Notes: generated by a model not told the origin, from the sequence alone. A stretch of DNA of 64,000 nucleotides from Marinospirillum alkaliphilum DSM 21637 (GCF_900119735.1 NZ_FPJW01000008.1:62001-126000), one strand, 5' to 3'. Positions 33,565-45,198 are shown, counted from the first letter of the stretch. A program made the numbers and translations.

Positions 33565-34134
33565 ATGAAGTTCATTCGCCATGCAGGGAACACTCCCAGC
33601 GCTTATGGCTGGGTCAGCATTCTGCTGCACTGGGTGGTGGCTCTGGCCGTGATCGGGCTTTATCCGCTTGGGCTCTATATTGTCTCCTTGAGTTATTACG
33701 ATCCCGGCTACCGCCTTTACCCGGATATTCACCGCAGCCTTGGCATCCTGCTGGCCATGCTGCTGGTGATTCGCCTGGTCTGGAAACTGCTGAATCCATC
33801 ACCGGTTTTGCTGGTGCATTCCACCTGGGAGCGGTTGTCTGCAAAAGCCGGGCATCTGCTGTTGTACTTGCTGCTGGGGCTGGTGCTGTTTTCCGGTTAT
33901 ATGCTGTCGACTGCTGATGGTCGCAGTATTCAGGTGTTTGACTGGTTCAGTGTGCCGGCCATTCCGGCGCTGGCCAATCGTCAGGAAGAACTGGCCGGAA
34001 CGGTGCATTTTTATGCAGCCACTGGCCTGGTGGTACTGGCTGGAGTGCATGCTCTGGCCGCGCTGAAACATCATTTTATTGACCAAAACGCAACGCTCAG
34101 GCGCATGCTGGGCATGACTACGGAGAAAGACTGA
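33565..34134 (+). CDS. Cytochrome b561-family membrane protein
   Basis: Di-haem b561/CybB-type protein of 189 residues with four hydrophobic segments. Likely haem histidines are in SILLHWVVAL (TM1), YPDIHRSLGI (TM2), and GTVHFYAATGLVVLAGVHALAALKHH (TM4). It moves electrons from quinol in the inner membrane. Start at 33565 with AGAGG 9 bases upstream; an in-frame ATG at 33529 lies inside the repeat. Its stop overlaps the yceI start. Confidence 0.9.
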   Translation: MKFIRHAGNTPSAYGWVSILLHWVVALAVIGLYPLGLYIVSLSYYDPGYRLYPDIHRSLGILLAMLLVIRLVWKLLNPSPVLLVHSTWERLSAKAGHLLLYLLLGLVLFSGYMLSTADGRSIQVFDWFSVPAIPALANRQEELAGTVHFYAATGLVVLAGVHALAALKHHFIDQNATLRRMLGMTTEKD

Positions 34135-34712
34135 TGAAATTGAAATCTGCATTTGCCGGGCTGGCCCTTGCCACTGCCTTTGCTGCCACGCCTGTGATGG
34201 CTGCTGATTATGTGATTGATACCGAAGGTGCTCATGCCTCGATCAATTTTAAAATTGATCACCTGGGTGTCAGTTATGTGGTCGGCCGTTTTAACGAGTT
34301 CACCGGCACTTTCAGTTATGACGAAAAAAATCCGGCAGCCAGCAAGGTGGAAGTGACCATCAAAATGGCTTCCATTGACTCCAACCATGCCGAGCGGGAT
34401 CGCCATGTGCGCAGCAATGATTTTCTGGATGTGCGCCGTTATGCCGAAGCCCGTTTTGTCAGCACCGCTTATGAAGACCTGGGTGATGGCAAGGCCAACC
34501 TGAAGGGCAACCTGACGCTGATGGGACAAACCCGTCCGATTGTCATTCCGGTACAGAAAGTCGGTGAAGGTCAGGACCCCTGGGGTGGCTACCGTGCCGG
34601 TTTCACGGGCACTACAGCATTAAACCTGCCTGACTTTGGTGCCAACTTCAATCTGGGACCGGCTGCCGAAACGGTTTATCTGGATCTGGTGGTTGAAGGC
34701 ATTCGCAAGTAA
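34134..34712 (+). CDS. YceI-family periplasmic protein
   Basis: Periplasmic lipocalin-like protein of 192 residues with a signal peptide (MKLKSAFAGLALATAFAATPVMA, cleaved before ADYVIDTEGAHASINFKI). YceI proteins bind isoprenoid-like molecules such as octaprenyl phosphate and often accompany a b561 cytochrome, as here. The ATG overlaps the cytochrome stop (ATGA), so the two are coupled. Confidence 0.93.
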   Translation: MKLKSAFAGLALATAFAATPVMAADYVIDTEGAHASINFKIDHLGVSYVVGRFNEFTGTFSYDEKNPAASKVEVTIKMASIDSNHAERDRHVRSNDFLDVRRYAEARFVSTAYEDLGDGKANLKGNLTLMGQTRPIVIPVQKVGEGQDPWGGYRAGFTGTTALNLPDFGANFNLGPAAETVYLDLVVEGIRK

Positions 34713-34736
34713 TTCGCTGTATTGTTGTTGATCGCT

Positions 34737-34764
34737 GGCGCCTCCTTTGTGGGGCGCCTTTTTT
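34737..34764 (+). terminator. Rho-independent terminator after yceI
   Basis: GGCGCC (34737-34742) pairs with GGCGCC (34753-34758), followed by TTTTTT. Confidence 0.85.
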
Positions 34765-34807
34765 GTTGTAATCTGATGCGCTTTTTCTGACCAGAGAGAC
34801 AGCCATT

Positions 34808-35557
34808 TTGGAATTGGCCAATGAAGTCCTGTTGTTATTGTTTCTGGCTGCTTTTGTGGCTGGATTCATTGATACCCTGGCCGGTGGCGGCGGATTAATC
34901 ACCATTCCCGCTTTGCTGCTGGCCGGTGTGGCTCCGTTGGAAGCCCTGGCCACCAACAAACTGCAGAGTGTGTTTGGGGTCATGACAGCATCCCTGACCC
35001 TGTTGCGTCGCCGTTTGCTGGTGTGGAGTGAAATGCGCGGGCTGTTTCTGGCGGCTCTGATTGGCTCGGCTCTGGGTGCAGCATCAGTGCAGTTGGTGAA
35101 TCCTGCTGCGCTGGATTTTGTGATTCCGCTGGTGCTGGCGGGTATTGCGGTTTATTACCTGCTGGCTCCCAAGGCCGGTGATGTGGAAACCTGCCCACGC
35201 CTGAAAGAAAAAACCTTCCAGATGCTGGTAGTGCCTTCCATCGGTTTTTATGACGGCATGTTCGGGCCCGGCACCGGCTCCTTTTTTGCAACAGCAGGAG
35301 TGGCCCTGCGCGGGCTGGATCTGATCAAGGCCACAGTACGCGCCAAGCTGCTGAACTTTGCCACCAACCTGGCGGCAGTTGTGGTGTTTGCAGCAGGTGG
35401 TCACATGCTGTGGAAGGTCGGAGCAGTGATGCTGATCGGGCAGGCAGCGGGTGCCTGGCTGGGGACTCATGCGGTGATCAGGGGCGGTAGCCGGTTGATC
35501 CGCCCCCTGTTGGTCACTGTATGCCTGGTGATGCTGGCGCGATACTTCCTGACTTGA
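34808..35557 (+). CDS. TauE/SafE-family (YfcA-like) permease
   Basis: Inner-membrane protein of 249 residues with about eight hydrophobic segments. The glycine-rich TLAGGGGLITIPALL (about residue 23-37) and SIGFYDGMFGPGTGSFFATAGV (about 144-165) are the paired half motifs of the YfcA branch. The start is TTG at 34808, with no ATG or GTG upstream and only GAGAGA as ribosome binding site. Substrate unknown. Same superfamily as 1740-2507 but clearly a different subgroup. Confidence 0.85.
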   Translation: MELANEVLLLLFLAAFVAGFIDTLAGGGGLITIPALLLAGVAPLEALATNKLQSVFGVMTASLTLLRRRLLVWSEMRGLFLAALIGSALGAASVQLVNPAALDFVIPLVLAGIAVYYLLAPKAGDVETCPRLKEKTFQMLVVPSIGFYDGMFGPGTGSFFATAGVALRGLDLIKATVRAKLLNFATNLAAVVVFAAGGHMLWKVGAVMLIGQAAGAWLGTHAVIRGGSRLIRPLLVTVCLVMLARYFLT

Positions 35558-35694
35558 GTCGTGCATTTTTGTTGCCAGATATCGACATTTATACACACGT
35601 TTGAACGTCTTGTACGCCTTTTGGGTGGTGGTTTCGTTGAGCGCTTTTGTTTACACTCGCTTTTTTCCATAGAACTTGAAAGGGTTTGGCGGGC

Positions 35695-36327
35695 GTGGCA
35701 AAGAGACAGAAAATCCGTGAAGACAACCTGCAGCTGATTCTGAGTGCTGCCGAAGAGGAATTTGGGCTGCATGGTTACAAGGGCACAGCCATTCAGAACA
35801 TTGCTGATCGTGCTGGTTTGCCGAAAGCCAACATAGTGTATTACTTTGCCAGCAAGGAAAACCTCTACAAGGCGGTGCTGAACAAAATCATCAGTGCCTG
35901 GAACGATGTGTTTGAAAAAGCCACCGCGGAAGATGATCCGGCAGCAGTGCTGGATGCCCTGATTCGCCGCAAGGTACAGCAAAGCATTGATAATCCGCGT
36001 GCCTCGCGTATTTTTGCGATGGAAATCATTCAGGGTGCCCCGCATCACAAGGATTACCTGCGCAAGGAGTTGCGTCAGTGGGTGCGTGAGCGTGCTGCGG
36101 TGATTGAAACCTGGATCACTCAGGGACGAATGCGGGCAGTGGATCCAGTGCACCTGATTTTCATGATCTGGTCCACTACCCAGCACTATGCCGATTTTGA
36201 AGCTCAGGTTCTGACGGTGATGAACCGGGCTGAATACGAGCCGGAAGATGTGCAGGCGATTGCAGATACACTCAGCGGCATCATTCTTCGGGGTTGTGGA
36301 CTGGAGCCGCCAGCCCACAAGGCTTGA
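35695..36327 (+). CDS. TetR-family transcriptional regulator (RutR-like)
   Basis: Regulator of about 210 residues. The N-terminal helix-turn-helix reads FGLHGYKGTAIQNIADRAGLPKANIVYYFASKENLY, with KANIVYYF characteristic of the YcdC/RutR group, and the C-terminal ligand domain continues to the end. I choose the GTG at 35695, with AAGGG about 10 bases upstream, over a TTG at 35686. RutR controls pyrimidine and purine catabolism in E. coli; with guaD-uraH 9 kb away such a role is speculative. Confidence 0.85.
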   Translation: MAKRQKIREDNLQLILSAAEEEFGLHGYKGTAIQNIADRAGLPKANIVYYFASKENLYKAVLNKIISAWNDVFEKATAEDDPAAVLDALIRRKVQQSIDNPRASRIFAMEIIQGAPHHKDYLRKELRQWVRERAAVIETWITQGRMRAVDPVHLIFMIWSTTQHYADFEAQVLTVMNRAEYEPEDVQAIADTLSGIILRGCGLEPPAHKA

Positions 36328-36344
36328 TCCATGTAAAAGGCTTC

Positions 36345-38252
36345 TTAACCTTTCGGATTGGTAACCTGCAACGGTGGCAGTGGGCAATCCAGTGTCGCAC
36401 CCAGCAACCGAAACAGGTCGGCCTGCTGCTGACTGATCCGGCCATCCGCTTCGATGCAGCGGGCCATGGCTTTCAGCAGGCGAGGTTTCTGCAGGGGTTT
36501 GATCTGCAGCAGTTCTGTCAGGGCCTCATCCAGCAAACGGTAACTGAGTTGTTGTTCTGGCAGCAATTGCAGGTCTGTGCGTTGCAGTTCCCGGCACGCA
36601 GCGGCAAAGGCTGCTTCTGCCTCATGTTCGTCAGACTGCCCGGCATACGCCATCATGCTTAACAGGCGGTTCAGGGCTTCAGCGGATTCATGCAGGTTGC
36701 GATTCTGGCGTTTGCGATTGGCCTGTGGGCGCAGATGGTATTGCAGCAGGCGCGCCAGGCACCATTCCTTCAGGCTGACCTGCTGGTCAGCACGAATCAG
36801 CAGCAGCATGCAGGTGTTAAATACCCGGGCTTGTTCTGCTGTCATCTGTTTCAGTGCCGGTACACAAATCTCAGCTAACGGCAGATGACTGGATGTTGGC
36901 AGCTCAGTAAAGTCTGGCAGTAACTTCAGTAATTCAGCATAGGTATCCGGTGCAGCCTGCTCGGCCAGGGCTTGCAGTTGTTGCTCCCGGATGGCCAGCT
37001 GATCACTCAGCAGCAGCCCATAAATCACTGCACGTGCACTCCAGGGTTCGTGGGCGGCCTCTTTGAGCACTTCCGGTATCTCAGCCAGCAAACGCCGGGC
37101 TGTATCCAGTTGTTGTTGATCGGGTTCCTGCCACTGATCCACGGCCTGTTGCAGTGTTTCGCCGCTTACGCCTGTTTGTCCGGCAGCAAAACCGCTGATG
37201 CCTGCAGTCGTTGATGCAGTGGCTGTTGTGCCGGAGCTCTGGGATGGAGCCTTCCAGCGACGCAGATGAGGTTGCAGCCGGGCAATGCGTTCATCCAGTG
37301 GCGGGTGGGTGGCCAGCAAGCCTGAAAAAGAGCGGCTGACGGCATTGCTGAAAAACAGGTGGCTGAATTCTTCAGCCTGACCACTTTGCAGGCGAGATTG
37401 ATCCGGGTAACCGGCAATTTTGCGCAGTGCACCGGCAATGCCTTCGGGGTTGCGGGTGAATTGCACGGCTGATGCATCGGCCAGAAACTCCCGTTGCCGA
37501 CTCACCGCAGCCTTGATCAGTTTGCCGAACAAGAGTCCGATGTAACCGAGCAGCATCAGCGCCAGCCCGACACCAATCACCACACCGGCTCCGCGGTTGT
37601 CCCGTGAAGTGCGAAAGCTGCGGCGACTGGCGCTGTGCAGCAGCAGTCGGCCACCCAGGGCAATGATCAGGATGCCATTCAACAGCGCCACCAGTCGGAT
37701 GTTGAGGCGCATGTCACCGTTGTGGATGTGGGAGAACTCATGGGCAATCACGCCCTGCAGTTCCTCACGATTCAACTGTTGCAAGGCACCGCTGGTGATG
37801 CCTACCACTGCATCCTGCAGGGTATAACCGGCAGCAAAGGCATTGATGGCCGGGTCCTGGATCAGGTACACCGGCGGCACCGGCATGCCGGAGGCAATCG
37901 CCATTTCTTCCACCAGATTCAGCAGCTGCCGTTCTTCAGTGTCCTGAGTGTCAGGCAGGATCTGACGGCCTCCCAGTGCTTCTGCCACCACCTTGCCGCC
38001 ACCGGACAGTTGCAGATGACGGAACAGACTGCCAAACACCACTATCAGCAACACCGTCATACTGACGTTGATCACCAGTTTCCAGTCACCGGCATAAAAG
38101 GGCCTGGTGATACCGGGCAATTCACCGCCATTAAACACCAGCAACAACAAGGCAGAGGTCAGACTGATCAACAGCAGTACAGCAACACCAAACAACAGCA
38201 CCAGCCACAGGGTGGTGCGCCTGGCCTTATCCTGGTGTTCAAAAAAGTTCAT
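36345..38252 (-). CDS. M48-family membrane metallopeptidase, long form
   Basis: Membrane zinc protease of 635 residues, HtpX/M48 class. Transmembrane segments occur near residues 15-40, 58-75, 185-205 and 225-250, and HEFSH (171-175) is the catalytic helix with a downstream REFLADASAV glutamate. A further 300 residues after about 330 have no equivalent in HtpX (about 290 residues in E. coli) and contain helical Gln/Leu-rich repeats. It forms a unit with lemA (89 bases apart), a common pairing. Confidence 0.88.
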   Translation of the reverse strand: MNFFEHQDKARRTTLWLVLLFGVAVLLLISLTSALLLLVFNGGELPGITRPFYAGDWKLVINVSMTVLLIVVFGSLFRHLQLSGGGKVVAEALGGRQILPDTQDTEERQLLNLVEEMAIASGMPVPPVYLIQDPAINAFAAGYTLQDAVVGITSGALQQLNREELQGVIAHEFSHIHNGDMRLNIRLVALLNGILIIALGGRLLLHSASRRSFRTSRDNRGAGVVIGVGLALMLLGYIGLLFGKLIKAAVSRQREFLADASAVQFTRNPEGIAGALRKIAGYPDQSRLQSGQAEEFSHLFFSNAVSRSFSGLLATHPPLDERIARLQPHLRRWKAPSQSSGTTATASTTAGISGFAAGQTGVSGETLQQAVDQWQEPDQQQLDTARRLLAEIPEVLKEAAHEPWSARAVIYGLLLSDQLAIREQQLQALAEQAAPDTYAELLKLLPDFTELPTSSHLPLAEICVPALKQMTAEQARVFNTCMLLLIRADQQVSLKEWCLARLLQYHLRPQANRKRQNRNLHESAEALNRLLSMMAYAGQSDEHEAEAAFAAACRELQRTDLQLLPEQQLSYRLLDEALTELLQIKPLQKPRLLKAMARCIEADGRISQQQADLFRLLGATLDCPLPPLQVTNPKG

Positions 38253-38341
38253 GGCGGACGGTCCCTCAGAGTGTTGAACAGCGTGAGTTGAGCGATGTTT
38301 GGTGTACTGAGCAATGCGTTAAATGAACAGGATTCAGCCGC

Positions 38342-38938
38342 TCAGAAAGAGACTTTGGGCGCAGACTGGATCTGAGCCGAGTCTTCAAACTGCAGCAGCG
38401 AGGCATCGGTACTGTGGCCAAAGGCACCCGCCAGCATCACTGCCGGGAAACTCTGGCGGTAGGTGTTGTATTGCATCACGGCATCATTGAAGGCCTGACG
38501 GGCAAAGGCGACCCGGTTTTCGGTGCTGGTCAGTTCTTCTGAAAGCTGCTGCATGTTCTGTGAGGCTTTCAGATCCGGGTAGGCTTCCATCAGCATATTA
38601 AAACGCCCCAGCGCACCGCCTAATGCACTTTCAGCACCGGCCAACTGGCCCAGAGCCTGCACATTGCCAGGATCAGCCGCCGCAGCACGTAAACCTGCGC
38701 TGGCCTGATTACGCGCCGCAATCACCGCTTCCAGGGTTTCACGTTCGTGCGCCATGTAGGCTTTGGCGGTTTCCACCAGATTGGGAATCAGGTCATAACG
38801 GCGTTTCAGTTGCACTTCAATCTGGGCAAAGGCATTTTTGAAGCGGTTTTTTAATGCCACCAGCTTGTTGTAAATGGTGATGCACAAGAGCACCAGCGCA
38901 GCCAGTACCACCAGCAGCAGAATCAGGTTGGTATCCAT
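38342..38938 (-). CDS. LemA-family protein
   Basis: Protein of 198 residues with one N-terminal transmembrane helix (ILLLVVLAALVLLCITIYNKLV) and the LemA helical bundle (NRFKNAFAQIEVQLKRRYDLIPNLVETAKAYM ... SRAEAYPDLKAS-like). It is often encoded next to M48 peptidases, as here. Its function is not settled. Confidence 0.93.
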   Translation of the reverse strand: MDTNLILLLVVLAALVLLCITIYNKLVALKNRFKNAFAQIEVQLKRRYDLIPNLVETAKAYMAHERETLEAVIAARNQASAGLRAAAADPGNVQALGQLAGAESALGGALGRFNMLMEAYPDLKASQNMQQLSEELTSTENRVAFARQAFNDAVMQYNTYRQSFPAVMLAGAFGHSTDASLLQFEDSAQIQSAPKVSF

Positions 38939-39051
38939 CAGTGGGCTTCCTTGGTTGAGTGGATCAGGGTCAGTGGATTAGCAAGAGTAACGGAAGCAAT
39001 GAAGGGAATGAAGACCTGACCGGGATTAGTTGACCACTACAGGCGTTAAAC

Positions 39052-39080
39052 AAAAAAGCCCCGGCAGTTGCCGGGGCTTT
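39052..39080 (-). terminator. Rho-independent terminator of groESL
   Basis: GCCCCGGC-AGTT-GCCGGGGC (39058-39077) is a perfect 8-bp stem, with TTTTTT on the minus strand at 39057-39052. Confidence 0.88.
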
Positions 39081-39081
39081 G

Positions 39082-39112
39082 AGGTGACAGCAGGTGTCAG
39101 CAGGTGTCAGCA
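39082..39112. repeat. Short tandem repeat AGGTGTCAGC
   Basis: AGGTGACAGC, AGGTGTCAGC and AGGTGTCAGC occur in direct succession between the groEL stop and its terminator. Likely a simple slippage product. Confidence 0.5.
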
Positions 39113-39131
39113 GAAGATGTCAGGCAGTGCC

Positions 39132-40802
<1,671 letters not shown>

Positions 40803-40839
40803 TCAGAAGGAATGCAATTCAAAAGGATGCTGGTGGCGC

Positions 40840-41127
40840 TTAGCCTTCCAGTACACCGAAGATTTCGCTTTCGTTGAGGATCAGCAGCTCTTCGCCGTCG
40901 ATCTTCACAGTGCTGCCTGCGTAGCTGCCGAAAATAACCTTGTCACCGGCTTTTACGGACAGGGGACGCAACTGACCATCAACAAAACGACCTTCACCGA
41001 TGGCAACAACTTCACCCTGCTGGGGCTTTTCCTTGGCACTGCCAGGCAGAACGATGCCGCCGGGGGTGGTGGTTTCTTCTTCCATACGACGAACGACAAC
41101 GCGATCGTGCAAAGGACGGATTTTCAT
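40840..41127 (-). CDS. groES: 10 kDa co-chaperonin
   Basis: GroES of 95 residues; it caps the GroEL ring. The mobile loop ([20 protein letters not shown], about residues 17-36) and [22 protein letters not shown] are typical. First gene of groESL. Confidence 0.98.
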   Translation of the reverse strand: MKIRPLHDRVVVRRMEEETTTPGGIVLPGSAKEKPQQGEVVAIGEGRFVDGQLRPLSVKAGDKVIFGSYAGSTVKIDGEELLILNESEIFGVLEG

Positions 41128-41279
41128 TGCTGAATGTCTCCTGGTTTATCAACAGTACTGGGCTGATGCCCGTTTTTTGTTTATTCCCGGTTGCCCGGAT
41201 TGCCGACCCCTGTAACAGCAGGCATCGGCAGAAACCCTGTGATCCGTCATGACGAATCATTCAGAACATCTGCACCCGG

Positions 41280-41307
41280 ATATGGGGACAGGATTTTGCT
41301 TTTCAAG
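41280..41307 (-). promoter_or_regulatory. Sigma-32 heat-shock promoter of groESL
   Basis: On the minus strand CTTGAAA (41307-41301) and CCCCATAT (41287-41280) match the sigma-32 consensus with a 13-base spacer. Start near 41272, leaving about 145 bases of leader. The -35 box overlaps the last codons of fxsA. Confidence 0.85.
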
Positions 41308-41764
41308 GGCGCTGATCATCTTTTCTTTGATACTCACCCTCCAGCACCTTGCCCGCTTCTGAAGGGGTGTCTTGCTGCTGGCTGGAGTAGTGATCGCTCC
41401 GGTAGTGATAAGTGGTGTTGCCACGCATTTTTTTCAAGGGTGCGGTTAACCATTTTCGTGTCAGTGGCAACAGCAGCAGTAAACCAAACCAGTCGGAAAT
41501 GAAGCCGGGAATGAACAGCAGCACACCGGCCAGCCCTACCGCAGCGGTTTCCAGCAATACACCAACGGGTTCTTCACCCTGATGCAGCTTTTCACGCAGT
41601 AACAGCATCAGGCGCTGCCATTCCAGTTGCACCAGTAGCAGACCCAGTGCTGCGGTGGCTATGATCAATAGCAGGGTGTTGAGTGCACCGGCCTGCTGGC
41701 CAACCTTGATCAATAGCCAGATTTCGGCCAAAGGCCAGAGCAAAAGAGCAAAAAGATAGGGCAT
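41303..41764 (-). CDS. FxsA-family membrane protein
   Basis: Small inner-membrane protein of 153 residues. Hydrophobic segments near 3-25, 28-47 and 75-105 and the GVLLFIPGFISDWFGLLLLLPLTR segment are typical of FxsA, which in E. coli suppresses F-plasmid exclusion of phage T7. Start at 41764; upstream in-frame sequence to 42016 covers the promoter region of the divergent SDR gene and is not supported. groES follows in the same direction, but the sigma-32 promoter lies between. Confidence 0.88.
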   Translation of the reverse strand: MPYLFALLLWPLAEIWLLIKVGQQAGALNTLLLIIATAALGLLLVQLEWQRLMLLLREKLHQGEEPVGVLLETAAVGLAGVLLFIPGFISDWFGLLLLLPLTRKWLTAPLKKMRGNTTYHYRSDHYSSQQQDTPSEAGKVLEGEYQRKDDQRP

Positions 41765-41987
41765 AAGGTGAGACCTTTGGCGTGGGTATCCGAAAGATAT
41801 GGTGTCATCCTGACTCAACTTCAAGGGTTGAGGGTGGATTTTGCTTTTAATGACTGGGAGGTCAATTTTTTTTTCTGAGTTTTTCAGTGCCTGTTTCGCA
41901 ACTGCGAGATGATGCGTTATATTGAATCGTGGATAACAAGTATAAGTGAGTAGTTTTTCGTTGTATGGATTAAATTCGAGGTGAACT

Positions 41988-42749
41988 ATGCAAGTGAAGA
42001 ATGCAGTGATTGTCATTACCGGTGGTGGTCAGGGTCTGGGTCGTGCCATGGCACTGGAACTGGCTGCCCAGGGTGCGCGTCTGGCACTGGTCGACCTGAA
42101 TGAAGAAAAACTGAAAGAAACCGTTGAGCTGGTCAAGGAAGCCGGTGGCAGTGGCCACTATTACCTGGCCAACGTGGCTGATGAAGATGCAGTTGTTGGC
42201 ACCTTTGAGCAGATTGTTAAAGATTTTGGTGCGCTGGATGTGTTGGTCAACAACGCAGGTATCACCCGTGATGGCCTGCTGGTCAAGGCAAAAGATGGTG
42301 AAATCACCGGCAAGATGACCATGGCTCAGTGGCAGCAGGTAATGGATGTCAACCTGACCGGCGTGTTCCTGTGTGGTCGTGAAGCCGCAGCACAGATGAT
42401 CAAGCTGGGCAGCAAGGGTGTGATCATCAATATTTCCTCCATTTCCCGCGCCGGTAACATGGGTCAGACCAACTACGCAGCAGCCAAGGCTGGTGTGGTT
42501 GCCATGACTGTGGCCTGGGGTAAAGAGTTGTCCCGTTATGGCATTCGTACCGGTGCCATTGCTCCCGGCTTTATTGCCACTGACATGGTTTCTGCCATGC
42601 CGGAAGAAGTGCTGGCCAAAATCTGTGCCGGTATTCCGCTGAAGCGTCTGGGTCTGCCGGAAGAAATTGCCCACACTGTGCGTTATATCGTTGAAAACGA
42701 TTATTTCTCTGGTCGTGTGGTTGAGTGTGATGGTGCGCTGCGCATCTGA
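41988..42749 (+). CDS. SDR-family oxidoreductase (FabG-like)
   Basis: Short-chain dehydrogenase of 253 residues. The cofactor motif [11 protein letters not shown] (about 10-20), NNAGIT and the catalytic [20 protein letters not shown] (Ser, Tyr and Lys of the YxxxK) are complete. Alone in its transcript it is more likely an accessory beta-ketoacyl reductase or alcohol dehydrogenase than the core FabG, which normally sits with fabD and acpP. GAGGTGAA lies just before the ATG. Confidence 0.9.
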   Translation: MQVKNAVIVITGGGQGLGRAMALELAAQGARLALVDLNEEKLKETVELVKEAGGSGHYYLANVADEDAVVGTFEQIVKDFGALDVLVNNAGITRDGLLVKAKDGEITGKMTMAQWQQVMDVNLTGVFLCGREAAAQMIKLGSKGVIINISSISRAGNMGQTNYAAAKAGVVAMTVAWGKELSRYGIRTGAIAPGFIATDMVSAMPEEVLAKICAGIPLKRLGLPEEIAHTVRYIVENDYFSGRVVECDGALRI

Positions 42750-42762
42750 TCTGCGTGCATTA

Positions 42763-42797
42763 AACAAAAAGCCCGCCTTTTGAGCGGGCTTTTTGTT
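42763..42797. terminator. Bidirectional rho-independent terminator
   Basis: AACAAAAAGCCCGC and GCGGGCTTTTTGTT form a long stem with T-runs in both directions. It serves the SDR gene (plus) and comEA-like gene (minus). Confidence 0.92.
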
Positions 42798-42812
42798 GGG
42801 TGGGTATCAGCT

Positions 42813-43142
42813 TCAGAAGCTGATCAGCGGTTCCAGACGGGCTGCGGTGGCGGCACCAATCCCGCGAATCTGCTGCAGTTCATTGGTGTTGGTGAAGCTA
42901 CCTTTTTCATTGCGCAGGGCAATGATGGCTTCGGCACGTGATGGGCCAATACCCGGCAGCGCAGCCAGTTGCTCGGCACTGGCGGTATTGACATTGATCC
43001 GTTCTGCCGATTGCTGGGCAATGCTGATCCGGTTCTGGGCGGCATCTCTGAGTCCGTTGGCATGCAACTGACTGGTGGCGATAAAGGTCAGTAGCAGTGT
43101 GCAGAGCAGGATCGACAGTTTGTTGAAGCGTATTCCTTGCAT
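42813..43142 (-). CDS. ComEA-like helix-hairpin-helix protein
   Basis: Secreted or periplasmic protein of 109 residues with a signal peptide ending around residue 28 (TSQLHA). The rest is a double helix-hairpin-helix, INVNTASAEQLAALPGIGPSRAEAIIALR and IRGIGAATAARLEPLI, which binds DNA. ComEA relatives pull incoming DNA into the periplasm in natural transformation. GAGG lies 9 bases upstream of the start. It stands alone. Confidence 0.92.
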   Translation of the reverse strand: MQGIRFNKLSILLCTLLLTFIATSQLHANGLRDAAQNRISIAQQSAERINVNTASAEQLAALPGIGPSRAEAIIALRNEKGSFTNTNELQQIRGIGAATAARLEPLISF

Positions 43143-43322
43143 TTCCTTGTTCCTCGCAGCAATGAATGAACCCTGCCTGCAGGCAGGTGAGTCGATTATT
43201 TGATGTCAACACTGGCTGGTGTGGCATGCCGGTGAATCAGGGTTCCATCCTTTGATAAGACGCAACAAACCAGCACTGTTATAATCTTTGTGATTCGTTT
43301 GCTGACACTCTGGAGAAATGTG

Positions 43323-44012
43323 GTGAGCCCAGTCATTGTTGCACTTGATGTTCCTTCTTCTGATCAGGCTCTGGCACTGGTTGATCAGCTGGATCCAGCG
43401 CTGTGCCGAGTCAAGGTCGGTAAGGAGCTGTTTACCCGTTGTGGCCCTGAGATACTCAAGGCTCTGCACGGCCGGGGATTTGAAGTGTTTCTGGATCTGA
43501 AGTACCACGATATTCCCAATACCTGTGCCCAGGCAGTGCTGGCTGCGGCAGAACAGGGGGTGTGGATGGTGAATGTGCACGCCAGTGGCGGGCGTCGCAT
43601 GATGGAGGCTGCGGGTGAGGTATTGGAGCAGCACCAGTTGCCAACCCGCTTGATTGCAGTGACTGTACTGACCAGCATGAGTCCTGATGATCTGCAGGAA
43701 ACAGGGGTAACTCGTCCATTGCAGGAACAGGTGTTGCACCTGGCGCGTCTGACCCGTGATTCAGGCCTGCATGGGGTGGTTTGTTCTGCGCAGGAAGCCA
43801 GTATATTGCGTGATGCTCTGGGCAGTGATTTTCTGAAAGTGACGCCGGGTATCCGACCTGCTGACAGTGAGGTGGGTGATCAGCGACGCATCATGACACC
43901 GGAAGCTGCCATGGCAGCGGGTAGCACACACCTGGTGATCGGTCGCCCGATCAGTCGTGCAGCAGACCCGGGTCAGGTATTAAGGGATATTACTCGCCTT
44001 CTACCCCGATAA
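43323..44012 (+). CDS. pyrF: Orotidine 5'-phosphate decarboxylase
   Basis: Final enzyme of UMP synthesis, 229 residues. The catalytic [10 protein letters not shown] (about residues 57-66), [10 protein letters not shown] and [13 protein letters not shown] segments are all present. The start is GTG at 43323, with GGAG 7 bases upstream, over the GTG at 43290. The 3' end overlaps lapB by 23 bases in the convergent direction; in many gammaproteobacteria pyrF is instead downstream of lapB. Confidence 0.94.
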   Translation: MSPVIVALDVPSSDQALALVDQLDPALCRVKVGKELFTRCGPEILKALHGRGFEVFLDLKYHDIPNTCAQAVLAAAEQGVWMVNVHASGGRRMMEAAGEVLEQHQLPTRLIAVTVLTSMSPDDLQETGVTRPLQEQVLHLARLTRDSGLHGVVCSAQEASILRDALGSDFLKVTPGIRPADSEVGDQRRIMTPEAAMAAGSTHLVIGRPISRAADPGQVLRDITRLLPR

Positions 44013-45171
44013 TCGGTTTGACGCTACCCCATTCGCGACACTTGGGGCACTGCCAATAAAGCTGCTGGCTCTGGAAGCCACAACTGTGGCACTGGTGCTC
44101 CGGTTTACGCTCCAGTAGCTGGTTGGTCAGGTTTCGTAGCGTCAGCAGATGGGCGCGCTCTTCACCGGCTGCCTGATGCAAGTAGAGATCCATCAGGTAG
44201 TCGACCCCTTTCAGGGACACCTGCCGACGCATGTGATGGTCCACCTTTTCCAAAGCTTGCTGATGCTGCCCCTGGCTGCGCAGGGTTTCAGCCAGATGAA
44301 TCAGTATTGACGTGTACTGGTGGCTGGATAACAGCTTTTCCAGCGTTGCCATGAATTCACGTGGCTGATCCAGCAAGCGGTAAGCATCGGCCAGGGTTTG
44401 CAGCATGGCTGGAATATAGGCGGGGTCTTGTTCAGGTATCCGTAGCAGGATGCGGATGGCGGCTTTGGCACTGCCGCTTTGCAGTTCCAGTTGAGCCATC
44501 AGCAAGGTGGCGCGGATGCAGCTGGCATCAAAAGCATTGGCCTGTTTTAACTGTTTGCGGGCCGCGACAAAGTTGTTTTTACTCAAGAGTTGACTGGCCA
44601 GTTCACAGGCATAGTGGGCAGCCGCTTTTTTCAGGCGCGGGTTGTCACGCAACAGCGCCGGAGAAATGGCGTGAATGGCCTTTTGCCATTCTTTTTCTCT
44701 TTCATAAAGATCAATCAGCAGCAACTGACTGGCCTGGCCTGTTTCGCTCGGGTTGTCTTTTAACTCACTGAGCAGGCGTTCGGCACGGTCCAGCAGGCCG
44801 GCAGCCATGAAGTCTCTCGCCAGTTCCAGTTGGACCCGTGCCGCCTGATCACGACTCAGGCTGGGACGGGCAAAAAGATTCTGGTGAACCCGCACGGCTC
44901 GATCTGATTCGCCGCGGCTGCGAAACAGGTTGCCAAGGGCAATGTGGGTTTCAATGGTGTCGGAGTTGACCTCCAGGGCGCGAACAAAGGTTTCGATGGC
45001 CTCATCGGGCTGTTCATTCAGCAGGTAGTTAAGGCCAACAAAATAGTCGCGACTGAGTTCGCCTGTCGTGCCGGGGGGGGGCAACCTGTTGCGTCGCTCA
45101 CGCCGACCCAGCCACCAGCCGACGGCCAGTGCCAGAAACAGCAGTGAGAAGAACAGGATTTCCAGTGGCAT
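43990..45171 (-). CDS. lapB: Lipopolysaccharide assembly protein LapB (YciM)
   Basis: Membrane-anchored protein of 393 residues with an N-terminal transmembrane helix, about nine TPR-like repeats, and a C-terminal rubredoxin-type metal site (CHSCGF ... CPKCREWG). LapB guides FtsH-dependent turnover of LpxC and so adjusts LPS synthesis. It follows lapA by 27 bases. The end overlaps pyrF on the other strand. Confidence 0.93.
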   Translation of the reverse strand: MPLEILFFSLLFLALAVGWWLGRRERRNRLPPPGTTGELSRDYFVGLNYLLNEQPDEAIETFVRALEVNSDTIETHIALGNLFRSRGESDRAVRVHQNLFARPSLSRDQAARVQLELARDFMAAGLLDRAERLLSELKDNPSETGQASQLLLIDLYEREKEWQKAIHAISPALLRDNPRLKKAAAHYACELASQLLSKNNFVAARKQLKQANAFDASCIRATLLMAQLELQSGSAKAAIRILLRIPEQDPAYIPAMLQTLADAYRLLDQPREFMATLEKLLSSHQYTSILIHLAETLRSQGQHQQALEKVDHHMRRQVSLKGVDYLMDLYLHQAAGEERAHLLTLRNLTNQLLERKPEHQCHSCGFQSQQLYWQCPKCREWGSVKPIIGVEGE

Positions 45172-45198
45172 GATAGAGAGGGTCTGTTGGTGGCGATT

